NCBI RefSeq assembly: GCF_011039275.1
Contig: NZ_JAAKGB010000001.1
Location: forward strand, 806,001 to 870,000
Source of the DNA: Streptococcus hyointestinalis
Lineage (GTDB): Bacteria; Bacillota; Bacilli; Lactobacillales; Streptococcaceae
Length of the DNA stretch: 64,000 nt
Reading direction: 5' to 3'
Positions within the stretch are counted from its first letter, which is position 1. Each line of letters starts with the position of its first letter. Shown one piece after another: positions 31,381-39,478 of this stretch. Under the pieces are notes generated by a model. It worked only from the letters and a program-made list of their open reading frames with translations. It had not been told where the DNA came from and did not search any database. The position numbers were made by a program, and so were the translations under genes.

Positions 31381-31902
31381 TTATTCTTTAGCTGTACCCG
31401 TGAAGACAAAATCATCACCATAGCCATAGATAGAACCTAAGGCAATAATTTTGATGTCTTTACCACCGTTACTTAAAACAACCTGATAAACAGCCTGTTG
31501 TTCAGATTTTGTTACTTTCCCGTCCATATAAACGTCATTATCTTTTAAAACAAGATAAAATACGGTATCCTTATCTGTGACTTGGGCTTTATATTTTTGT
31601 GCTTGCCCTTGAAGTTTAGAATTTAGCTCATCTTCTTCGACTACAATGTATTTTTTGGAGTAGTAATCATCACCAGAACCATCTGAAATCGTGCTTTTTT
31701 TCACATTAAAATCAAATTCGTTGGTACTTTCTTGGAAATAATAGGCGTTATCTGTATCAGAACGATAATACCCCAAATAACGGTTTTTCAGCGTGCTAGG
31801 CGTGCCGTCCGCATTCTTGGACGGTTGACTCGAACAGGCTGTTAAAACAGCCACACAGGGCCCCAGAAGCCCTAAAATAAATATCATTTTTCTTTTCATC
31901 AT
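31381..31902 (-). CDS. Putative lipoprotein of the mobile element
   Basis: A 173-residue protein with a lipoprotein signal: charged start MMKRKM, hydrophobic core, and lipobox LTAC (Cys near residue 23). The mature part is hydrophilic, rich in Asp, Tyr and Lys, with no motif I recognise. It lies within the conjugation-like cluster, so a surface or mating-related role is possible but not shown. The frame is intact. Confidence 0.65.
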   Translation of the reverse strand: MMKRKMIFILGLLGPCVAVLTACSSQPSKNADGTPSTLKNRYLGYYRSDTDNAYYFQESTNEFDFNVKKSTISDGSGDDYYSKKYIVVEEDELNSKLQGQAQKYKAQVTDKDTVFYLVLKDNDVYMDGKVTKSEQQAVYQVVLSNGGKDIKIIALGSIYGYGDDFVFTGTAKE

Positions 31903-31913
31903 AGGTAATCTCC

Positions 31914-32318
31914 TTATTTTTCAAGTGTCTCTGCTGGTAGGGCAAAGAAAGGAAAGTGTAGAGGGAGTTCGTCAAACTCTATACCAAGAACATCTGCTAA
32001 TTCTCGAACCTCCTCCATAAGTGTTTCAATCTCATGCTCCAAAAGATCAAAGCGTTTTTTTGCTAGGACTTTTTTCACTTTATTGTCTTTATTTGCCACA
32101 AAGCCAAATTGATGAGTAATCTCACTTTGGGAACTGTCCCAATAATTTTGTGCAATCTTTCGCTTTTTCTCCATGGCATTAACATGGTCTGCGAGAGCAT
32201 GAAAACTATCCCAGGCAACTGATTCCCACTGTTCAGCCTCTTTTATCTGGGCTAACAAACGATTTCGTTTGGTTGTTAACTCCTCTATTTCAGCAACGAG
32301 TTCTTTTTTTTGAGTCAT
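31914..32318 (-). CDS. Hypothetical coiled-coil protein of the mobile element
   Basis: A 134-residue charged protein, MTQKKELVAEIEELTTKRNR at the start, predicted to be almost all helix with a coiled coil in the first 50 residues. The ATG at 32318 follows GGAGG with good spacing; longer upstream reading is not supported. It lies 12 bases before the lipoprotein. Function unknown. Confidence 0.55.
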   Translation of the reverse strand: MTQKKELVAEIEELTTKRNRLLAQIKEAEQWESVAWDSFHALADHVNAMEKKRKIAQNYWDSSQSEITHQFGFVANKDNKVKKVLAKKRFDLLEHEIETLMEEVRELADVLGIEFDELPLHFPFFALPAETLEK

Positions 32319-32371
32319 TGACTTCCCTCCATATATTTGTTCTATTATACCAAATTTCCAGCCGAAAATCA

Positions 32372-32680
32372 CTACTTCATAAAGCGATTAAGCCCCATTG
32401 TGGTGAGCTCTTCTACCGTATCTTGCTTGACATTGGCATACTGTCGCTTGATTTCATTTTTGAGCAGTAATTCCAAAATTTGCGCTTGTTGTTCTTTAAT
32501 GTCAGCCAAAGTCTCCGCAAAGTGATTATCATATAAGTCTAACCCTCCAGCTTTTACAATACGCTCCATCTGTGCCACCATAAAGGCATTAAACGAGCGA
32601 TACCCCTGTTCCTTAGCCATCATGTGTAATTGCACAAATAAGCTATCTGGAACACCACGAATAATAAAATCTTTAGTCAC
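32372..32680 (-). CDS. Ribbon-helix-helix-like protein
   Basis: A 102-residue protein beginning TKDFIIRGVPDSLFVQLHMM, a beta-strand followed by helices in the manner of Arc/MobC-type ribbon-helix-helix DNA-binding proteins. Its start overlaps the end of the upstream gene by 8 bases. With its neighbour it may be a relaxosome accessory pair. The family is inferred from pattern only. Confidence 0.5.
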   Translation of the reverse strand: MTKDFIIRGVPDSLFVQLHMMAKEQGYRSFNAFMVAQMERIVKAGGLDLYDNHFAETLADIKEQQAQILELLLKNEIKRQYANVKQDTVEELTTMGLNRFMK

Positions 32681-33008
32681 TGCTTTCTACCTCCCCTTCG
32701 TATTCTAACCAGCGTGAAATGTGGTCCGCATAGCGGGCCATTTTTTCTTCATTCTCAGCCAATAGAACTGTCTGTTTTTGGGTTAAAAATAGGACATGGT
32801 CAGATGTCAATTTCATATTTACCAGATGCGCCAAGTAGTTGGCTTCCACCCTATTAAATTTTCCTAGTTCAATTTTTTCACGCAAGACCTGGACTAAAAA
32901 TTCATTTAGTGATTTTGCTTTTACTCTTTTAGCTTCAGCCTTCAGATAATCAATTTCAAGCGGGGTTAATCCTCTAATTTTTAACTCTGTTCGTTTGTCT
33001 ACTACCAT
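32673..33008 (-). CDS. Ribbon-helix-helix-like protein
   Basis: A 111-residue protein whose N-terminus reads RTELKIRGLTPLEIDYLKAE, then AKSLNEFLVQVLRE: a ribbon-helix-helix layout typical of small plasmid or ICE DNA-binding proteins. It is translationally coupled to the gene at 32372. A role in controlling or assisting transfer is inferred. Confidence 0.52.
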   Translation of the reverse strand: MVVDKRTELKIRGLTPLEIDYLKAEAKRVKAKSLNEFLVQVLREKIELGKFNRVEANYLAHLVNMKLTSDHVLFLTQKQTVLLAENEEKMARYADHISRWLEYEGEVESSD

Positions 33009-33025
33009 ATTTTCTCCATTTCTAT

Positions 33026-33463
33026 TCAGCTAAAAAAGTTATCAATAGTTCCATTTTTTCTCTCAAGATAATCTATGAGTGAAAAATAAAATTCACTATC
33101 TATTGTCCCATGTGACTGTCTTTCCAGTTCTTTCAAGACTACCAAACTATCTGGCGTACGGATTAGAAATTCTCGAAAAGACTCAATCGTTTCTTTGGTA
33201 TTTTTTTCAGGTAAATTTTTGGAAGTGACCAGCAAATCTTGAATCAAGTTGAGTTGATTTTTAACAATCGTTTCAAAGTCATCACTGTCGTCTGATGACC
33301 GTAAAAAGCTTTTGATTTTGACAATCCCTTGGGGTGAAATATAGGTCACACCGTTTTTCATTTTAACATCGCTGTTTGTCAGTTTTTGTCGATGATACCT
33401 GACTAAACTTTTTGTAATATTCAACTCTTTAGCGACCTCTAACATGGTTTTCCAATCGTCCAT
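33026..33463 (-). CDS. Helix-turn-helix protein of the mobile element
   Basis: A 145-residue protein starting MDDWKTMLEVAKELNITKSL after TGAGG. The first 45 residues look like a MerR/plasmid-partition type HTH (VAKELNITKSLVRYHRQKLT), the rest is helical and acidic. It lies between the non-coding candidate origin and the ribbon-helix-helix pair, which suits a regulator or origin-binding role. Function inferred. Confidence 0.55.
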   Translation of the reverse strand: MDDWKTMLEVAKELNITKSLVRYHRQKLTNSDVKMKNGVTYISPQGIVKIKSFLRSSDDSDDFETIVKNQLNLIQDLLVTSKNLPEKNTKETIESFREFLIRTPDSLVVLKELERQSHGTIDSEFYFSLIDYLERKNGTIDNFFS

Positions 33464-33475
33464 ATACGACCTCAC

Positions 33476-33941
33476 TTTCTCGTCAATTTTTGAGAGGTAA
33501 AAAATAGGGAGGTAAATTAACCATTTTTTTGACTAGGTAATTTGACTACCTTATTATTCCCCTAAACTCCAGAAAAGAGCATAAGGGAAACTGTTACCAC
33601 ATGTCGTGGTAAGTTGATAGTATCAACGTTTCCGCTGTCCCCAATTTTCTCGGCTACGCCTACCTAAAACACACACTAGTTTTTACCACCTCTCTTCAAA
33701 AACACACTGCCACACACTCATGATATTTAGGAATAACACACCTAAACACACTAGTTTTTCTCCTTCTTTTTGTTCTGTTTTCTCTCTTTTTTGGAAAGAA
33801 TGTTTAGCCGTTTCGGTACAACCATCATACAAAAACAAGCTAGAGCAACAGAAGAAGGAAGGGTGATTTTTTTATCTGTTTTTGAGCCTACTCTTATCTC
33901 TAAGAAGCAGACTGGATAGAAAGCTAACATGAGTAAAATGG
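33476..33941. other. Non-coding candidate oriT / replication origin of the mobile element
   Basis: A 466-base stretch without a gene. TTACCAC (33594-33600) and GTGGTAA (33606-33612) form a 7-base stem, directly followed by GTTGATA (33613-33619) and TATCAAC (33621-33627), a second perfect stem. Downstream, ACACACTAGTTTTT occurs twice (33671-33684 and 33746-33759), each after CCTAAA, with further ACACAC runs between. Side-by-side stem-loops plus direct repeats next to small DNA-binding genes resemble an oriT or replication origin. The structures are seen; the function is inferred. Confidence 0.5.
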
Positions 33942-34376
33942 CTACGATAAAACCATGTAAAAGGGCTTCCCAAATTCTAAAAATAAGTGTCGTTGATTCT
34001 CTCCTTTTTGACGTTTTTGTCTGGCCAAAACTTTGATTTCCTCGTGCATGTCTTGACAGCTTTCCATCACATTTTTAAACAAGCGTGGGTCAGAATGTTG
34101 GTAGATTTCAAAAATCTGTAACATAGGAAAACCGTCTTTTTGTTCTGCCAATAAGTACTCTTCAACTGCTCTTTCAGATGTGACAATCCCATCAACTCGT
34201 ATCAAAGCAGTCAGGTAAGTAATAGCCTCCTGGTTTTGATAAAAGGTCACTGCAATATCTCCAACCTGAATCGTTTTAAATTCTACTTGGTCTTCTGATA
34301 GTTTGAAATGATAGACCAGTTCCTCTTGTCCTAGTCCTGTTAAATAATAACCTCGAATGATTTTATAGTTCTTCAT
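33942..34376 (-). CDS. Hypothetical protein of the mobile element
   Basis: A 144-residue soluble protein, MKNYKIIRGYYLTGLGQEEL at the start, that I do not recognise. Mixed alpha/beta composition, no signal or membrane segment. Its start overlaps the end of the upstream gene by 14 bases, so it is translated as part of the minus-strand cluster. The frame is intact. Confidence 0.5.
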   Translation of the reverse strand: MKNYKIIRGYYLTGLGQEELVYHFKLSEDQVEFKTIQVGDIAVTFYQNQEAITYLTALIRVDGIVTSERAVEEYLLAEQKDGFPMLQIFEIYQHSDPRLFKNVMESCQDMHEEIKVLARQKRQKGENQRHLFLEFGKPFYMVLS

Positions 34377-34578
34377 AATCTTCCTCCTTTACAAAGCGAA
34401 ATGGTGCGTCATAGTAGCTGTAATTAACAGTAACATCTTTTGTTATTTGAAGTGGTTTAGTCTTTCTGTAACGCTCTAAGAATTGCCTAGCCAAGCCCTT
34501 TGTTTCAAATACGATTATCGCATCATTTTGGCGGATAAACTCTCCATCATAAAGATTAAAAATTACCCATCTAGCCAT
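34363..34578 (-). CDS. Hypothetical small protein of the mobile element
   Basis: A 71-residue protein starting MARWVIFNLYDGEFIRQNDA, ending FRFVKEEDYEEL. No recognised domain. The start overlaps the end of the HTH gene by 8 bases and its own end overlaps the next gene by 14, typical of a packed mobile-element operon. Confidence 0.5.
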   Translation of the reverse strand: MARWVIFNLYDGEFIRQNDAIIVFETKGLARQFLERYRKTKPLQITKDVTVNYSYYDAPFRFVKEEDYEEL

Positions 34579-35128
34579 GATGTTTCTCCCTGTGAAATGC
34601 CCAAGCCATTTCTTGATTATGGAGTTTAATACGTTTCCTAAAACCTTCCAAGCGCCCCTCTTCATCATCTACACAACAAATATTTTCACGTCTGATATAT
34701 TTACAAAGTGAAGAGTAGCTTAGTCCTAATTTGTCTGCAATCTCTCTCCGAAACAGACCCTGATGCGCCATCTTTCGTATCTCTTTTCCTTTACTGGCTG
34801 GTGTTGTTTTTCGGACTGTCCTTAATCCCAATTCCCCTCTTTTGTGTGAGACTGAACTATAAGAACGCCCTAATAATTCTGCTTGTTCTTTGACAGTTAT
34901 TTACCCATTCATATTTATCAAGGCGTTGATTTCCCAATCTGTCCATTTATCCAGTAATTTGGTGTGAACTCCTTCTTTCCTTAGTTTATGAACTGGTGTT
35001 CTAATAGCGCCAGGAGTCCTATTTAGATATTGAGCAACCATAATACAGTTATCCCCATCAGGAAATTCTGAAAATGTCCTAAGATAATCTAATTCCTCAG
35101 TTGACCAAGCTTTATTTTTTCTGTCCAT
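34571..35128 (-). pseudogene. SANT/Myb-like plus HTH DNA-binding protein, internal TAA
   Basis: A 185-codon frame starting MDRKNKAWSTEELDYLRTFS. The first part looks like one or two SANT/Myb-type units with conserved Trp (AWSTEELDYL, then KWTDWEINALI); the later part has HTH-like helices (REIADKLGLSYSSLCKYIRR). TAA at 34901-34903 (minus) divides it after INMNG and the same frame continues ITVKEQAELLGRSYSSV, a second matching unit, so both halves clearly belong to one gene. Probably a DNA-binding regulator of the element. Confidence 0.6.
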
Positions 35129-35194
35129 TATTTCCCCCTTCAGTATCATAGATATAATGTAATGGCAGTCTGGCTATTTTATTTTTTCTTACTT

Positions 35195-36688
35195 TTATCC
35201 CACATCTTCCTCAAATAATTGACCTTTTATGGCATGTTTTAAACCCTCCTGAGCTTTAATAATAGTTTGTTTGATTATTTGACCTGGTATCTCTAGAAAA
35301 CTTGCGAGAGACGCAAAATAAGCCGTTTTAGTTTCTTGTGTCTTTAGCAAGATAGACAGAAGAACCGTTTTAACAGAAGCGAGGATTAAACCTCCTCCCC
35401 GTCCTTTCTTCACCTGGAGGAAGATTTTATTATGGTCTGCCAATCGACGTAAGACAATCTTAAGACTAGAGCTAGCAATACCAAGAGCTTTCTGCAGATC
35501 TTTTTGAGTGACTTTTAGAGCAACCTTTTCAGTATCTGTTTGATCCGTGATATAGCCCATAATGTCCGTTTCCCATTCAGTATAGTTGCTATGTACTCGA
35601 TCAGCACGTTTCTTTTTAAATTTGTACCACCCCTGTTTAATAAGAAGTTCTGAACTGTTGAGGTCTTTATTGACCCAAGCTTTGCACAGTAGTGTGATAT
35701 AATCACGGCTAGCCGCCTCATATTTACCTGAGTAGGCACTAGCAATTAGCTTTAAGAGTTCACCTGTAGAGACTGGTTCGTCTAGTTGTAGATTGAACTC
35801 GTTTAAAATGACCTCACAATCGCCCTGAGAGACACCAGATGAAAAGTTGGCTAAAGCAAGGGTAAATAGACCATTGTTTCTCCCCATTAGAGCTTTAGCC
35901 CCCTTGATACTCGCCCTCTTCATCAGCAAACCCTACCAGGGCTCGTCAATCTGTTTTACCCCTTTTGACCCTGAAATAACTGTTAAATTTGGTTGCTTAC
36001 TCGGGAATGGCAAGTCAGACTGCTTCATTGACCAATCTAACCACTCTTGAAAAGAATACGTATAGTCTTTATGAAAGAACTCTACCTTGTCTGTTCGTGG
36101 CATACGTGCAATCCCAAAATGGTTACACGTGAGATCAACTGGCAATGTTTGGGCAAAGTACTGTCTCAAATTTTGAGAAATGGCTTTTGCGACTTTAATC
36201 ACTTTAAAATTAGAATGAGCTGTGACATAGGCAGGTTCTGACAGAACAAAGTAAGCTTGATAGCCCTTATCAGACTTCAGAATTAAAGTCGGCATAAAGC
36301 CCAGGTCAGTCGCAGCTGTTAAAGTATCTCCAGAGGTCATCTCTTCAGCGGAAGACGTAATATCAAAATCAATGTAGAAAGTGTTAATCTGTCTGAGATT
36401 CTCTTCAGCGTGTCCACGTGTAATTGTGCGTTTATCATCACTATAAGAGCCGTAGCGATAGACGTTTGGTGTCCAGTGGGTAAAGTTGTTCTGGTTCTCA
36501 AAAATAGCTTCCATCGATGTCAGAGCAACTCCACGTGCCTTTACCATATAATCCTTAGAACGATAGGCAAATATAGCACCACGTTTCCTTTCTTCAGCCG
36601 AAGAGATTAGTTTTAGGTGACTGTTCTTAAATTTGGTTTGTCTTAACCCATCTTTGAGGATTAAGGAATAGAAGTTTTTTGTCGTCAT
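35195..36688 (-). pseudogene. Primase / replication protein of the mobile element, internal TAG
   Basis: A 497-codon frame. The N-terminal half resembles the prim-pol type replication domain with a DxD motif in INTFYIDFDIT (about residue 105) and the block KSDKGYQAYFVLSEP; the C-terminal half has the primase C-terminal (PriCT) pattern MGRNNGLFTLALANFSSGV and ASAYSGKYEAASRDY. TAG at 35933-35935 (minus) splits the two between DEPW and the PriCT domain, where an aromatic residue is expected. Such proteins start replication of ICE/IME circles. Identity as primase is by pattern. Confidence 0.65.
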
Positions 36689-36696
36689 AAATTTTT

Positions 36697-36894
36697 TTAA
36701 AATAGTTTCGATAGTTCAAAATAAAGAGTAGTACCAGCAATAAAATACAGAAGAAAATAGAAAACTATTACAGAAACCCAATCTTCAACACTGAGCTTTA
36801 TCTTTCCAGACTGTATTTTCTTTATATCTAGCCACAACAAAACTGAAATCGAGATGATGAGACCTATTGAGCAAAAAACTTGTTTAATATCCAT
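36697..36894 (-). CDS. Small membrane protein of the mobile element
   Basis: A 65-residue protein with two hydrophobic segments (VFCSIGLIISISVLLWL and WVSVIVFYFLLYFIAGTTLYF) joined by a charged loop. Unrecognised. Its start overlaps the end of the upstream gene by 31 bases, and it stops 8 bases before the primase start. Confidence 0.5.
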   Translation of the reverse strand: MDIKQVFCSIGLIISISVLLWLDIKKIQSGKIKLSVEDWVSVIVFYFLLYFIAGTTLYFELSKLF

Positions 36895-37394
36895 TGCTTA
36901 TCTATCTCCTTGTTTAACTCTAAACTACTTGGCAAGTTATGCTTAGGAAAACTATTTCCATTTCTCAATTTTTCTTTTAGGTAAAATCGAGGTTTAGCAG
37001 TCTCCACATAATCAGAGCGTCTCCAGTTACGCCTTAAACGTTTGGTCGGAAGTTTAATCTTCCCTTCAATTTCTTTAAATCGAAAGCCTAATTTCAAGTA
37101 GGTCGTTACAATCTCATCAGCGTGTTTTTTCGCTTCATCATTTCGTAAGCGGTAATCTAATGACTCGTTATGGCTTTGAGAACATTCTAGATATTCTATA
37201 TAGAGTTTTCTCATTTCCTTAATTCTTTCCTGCCAGTAAGGACTGTCGGGATTTCCAGAGTATTTATTGACTAATTTCTCAACAGGTTCAACAAATTTCA
37301 TGAGAACACTGTCAAATGTTCCCAAGTCCTTAAAAGGGTCAGTAAAGCCTAGTGTTTCACTTTCCATTAGTTTCTGATAAACAAACTGATCCAA
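36864..37394 (-). CDS. Hypothetical protein, first gene of the minus-strand mobile-element cluster
   Basis: A 176-residue, highly charged helical protein, MDQFVYQKLMESETLGFTDP at the start, with a basic patch LPTKRLRRNWRRSD about residue 120. I do not recognise it. It is the outermost gene of the cluster, preceded only by a hairpin and an AT-rich region. A nucleic-acid-binding role is possible from the basic patch but unproven. Confidence 0.5.
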   Translation of the reverse strand: MDQFVYQKLMESETLGFTDPFKDLGTFDSVLMKFVEPVEKLVNKYSGNPDSPYWQERIKEMRKLYIEYLECSQSHNESLDYRLRNDEAKKHADEIVTTYLKLGFRFKEIEGKIKLPTKRLRRNWRRSDYVETAKPRFYLKEKLRNGNSFPKHNLPSSLELNKEIDKQWILNKFFAQ

Positions 37395-37424
37395 TTTGAA
37401 ACCTCCCTATCATTTTGAGCAAAC

Positions 37425-37454
37425 AAAAAAGGGAGAACAGCTTTCTGTTCTCCC
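37425..37454 (-). terminator. Minus-oriented hairpin at the element / aSec border
   Basis: GGGAGAACAG (37431-37440) and CTGTTCTCCC (37445-37454) form a perfect 10-base stem; on the minus strand it is followed by TTTTTTG. It lies just upstream of the first minus-strand gene, so it may block antisense transcription from the aSec side or act as a leader attenuator. Confidence 0.7.
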
Positions 37455-37548
37455 TCATAGTGCTATGTTTGATTAAATCTAAAAACTCTTACCACTTACA
37501 ATATTTTATTATAGTATATGTATATCTCTAGGTTTATTTGTAACATTT

Positions 37549-37557
37549 TGGTATAAT
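37549..37557 (+). promoter_or_regulatory. Extended -10 promoter of the glycosylation/export operon
   Basis: TGGTATAAT, an extended -10 with no clear -35, 35 bases before the first glycosyltransferase ATG. The long set of genes to 52.5 kb has no other obvious promoter at its start. Confidence 0.6.
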
Positions 37558-37592
37558 AGTTAGTGATTATGCTATTTTTAGGAGAAAGTGTA

Positions 37593-38462
37593 ATGGAAAA
37601 AATAAGTGTGATTATACCAGCCTATAATTGCGAGAAATACCTAGACCAGTGTGTGCGTAGTGTGCTTGCGCAGACTTATCAGAATCTTGAGATTATTATC
37701 GTCAATGATGGCTCTACAGATACAACAGGAAAAATCATGGAGCAGCTTGTCCAAGCGGACCAGCGTATCAAGACTCTTCACAAAGAAAGTACTGGTGTGG
37801 GTGAAACGCGTAATGTCGGACTGAGTTTAGCAACTGGTGCTTACATCTGCTTTATTGATAGCGACGACTGGATGGATCCCAATCATATTGAAGACTTGTA
37901 TCAGGTTTTGACCAAGCCAGATAGCGATATTGCTATCACTAACTTTTCCCAATACAGCGAAGAAAAAGGTAGTTACAATATTCACTAGAGCGCTGAAGAC
38001 TATTATGAAAAGGTTTATACACCTGAGGAGTGGTTTGCTTTTCAGTACGGACAGCCGCATTTTTTGAGTTCTTTCTTTGTTGTCCCTTGGGGCAAGCTCT
38101 ATAAGCGCGAGCTTGTTGAGGATGCGCTCTATCCTAATAAACACGCAGATGATGACTATACGACTTGGAAGCTATATCTTTTTTCAGAGCGCATTGTCTA
38201 CATCAATGCGGCTTCTTATATTTACCGTATCAATAGCAGCTCTATGACACAGGTCGGCAATCAAGCACATATCTTTTCAGCAGAAGCGGTAGAAGAACGC
38301 TTGTCTCTCTTGACGCTCATTGGCTTTGATATTTCTCGTGAGATTGAAGCCTTCAAGTGGCGAAGTGCTGTCAACGAAAAAGCTATGCTGGAGCAAGGTG
38401 ATATAGCAGTCTACAAAGATATGAAACTAAAACGCAAGTTAATGCAAAAGTACAGAAAGTAA
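37593..38462 (+). pseudogene. Family 2 glycosyltransferase, internal TAG
   Basis: Cytoplasmic GT-A fold glycosyltransferase, 289 codons, likely extending the adhesin glycan. Start ATG after AGGAGAAAGTGTA. Nucleotide-sugar block KISVIIPAYNCEKYLDQC; VNDGSTDTTG; the DxD motif is FIDSDDW (about residue 92). TAG at 37986-37988 follows EKGSYNIH; the frame resumes with SAEDYYEKVYTPEEW. It is the first gene of the operon and a close relative of the GT2 modules at 40.3 and 41.2 kb, which share the same C-terminal VPWxKLYK and YTTWKLYL blocks. Confidence 0.83.
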
Positions 38463-38476
38463 GAAGAAGGAAAACA

Positions 38477-39469
38477 ATGAGAGTTTACATTACCAATATC
38501 AACGGCATGGCTGGTGCTGCCCATATTGGGCAAAGCATGGTCATGGATGTTTCAAGTAGTCTAGTCTACCGTGAGCTGGGTATCTACGCTTATAATATGC
38601 AGTCAGACAGCGAGATTGAGCTCAGTAAACGTCTAGATGGTATTCTGGCAGGGCTTCACAGGGGCGATGGGGTCATTGTGCAGCTGCCGACTTGGAACAG
38701 CACAGCCTTTGATGAAAAGTTGCTGTCTCGTATCCGCCTTTTTGGCGTGAAGCTGGTGATTTTTATCCATGATGGGGTGCCTTTGATGTTTTCCTCAAAC
38801 TTTTACCTCATGGAGCGTGTGATTGCCATGAACAATCAAGCAGATGTCCTGATTGCACCCAGTCAAGCTATGGTCGATAAGTTGAGAGAGCACGTCTTTA
38901 CCACGCAGAAAGTCGTCTTTCAGCGGATGTGGGACAATCCGACAGAGCTGCCCATGTATCCAGCGCATTTTGAGCGCAAGATTCATTTACCAGGCAATCC
39001 AGAGCGTTTTCCTTTTGTGCGGGAGTGGCGTTTTGATGTTCCATTACATGTCTATGGTACAAATGAAGACCTACCAGAGCAGGGGGTCAAAGAAGCTTGG
39101 CGACCAAATGATGCGCTCATGATGGACTTATCTCGTGGTGGTTTTGGTTTGGTCTGGATGGCAAAGCATGATAAGGACTATATGAAGCTCTACTGCCCTT
39201 ATAAACTAGGCACTATTCTAGCAGCAGGTATTCCTGTCATTGTCGAGCGTGGCATTGCAAATCAAGACATCATAGAAGAAAACAAGCTAGGCTTGGTCGT
39301 TGATAGTCTAGAAGCGGCAGCCGAGCTTGTTAAGCAACTGCCAGAGGAGACTTATCAGCAGTTGGTGGCAAACTTCAGAGCCTTTAACCCCTTTCTGAGA
39401 AATGGTTATTTCACACGTCGCCTCTTGGTCGAAGCGATTTGTGCAGTTTATGATAAGACAGGAGATTAG
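38477..39469 (+). CDS. gtf3: Gtf3-like glucosyltransferase
   Basis: A 330-residue GT-B-fold enzyme of the Gtf3/Nss family, which adds glucose to the GlcNAc core on streptococcal serine-rich repeat adhesins. Blocks: MRVYITNINGMAGAAHIGQS at the start, IIFIHD-like VIFIHDGVPLMF, SRGGFGLVWM and LYCPYKLGTILAAGIPVIV (sugar-nucleotide site). The frame is intact. Position between two GT2 genes and upstream of secY2 matches known aSec loci. Confidence 0.85.
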   Translation: MRVYITNINGMAGAAHIGQSMVMDVSSSLVYRELGIYAYNMQSDSEIELSKRLDGILAGLHRGDGVIVQLPTWNSTAFDEKLLSRIRLFGVKLVIFIHDGVPLMFSSNFYLMERVIAMNNQADVLIAPSQAMVDKLREHVFTTQKVVFQRMWDNPTELPMYPAHFERKIHLPGNPERFPFVREWRFDVPLHVYGTNEDLPEQGVKEAWRPNDALMMDLSRGGFGLVWMAKHDKDYMKLYCPYKLGTILAAGIPVIVERGIANQDIIEENKLGLVVDSLEAAAELVKQLPEETYQQLVANFRAFNPFLRNGYFTRRLLVEAICAVYDKTGD

Positions 39470-39478
39470 GAGAAAGTG

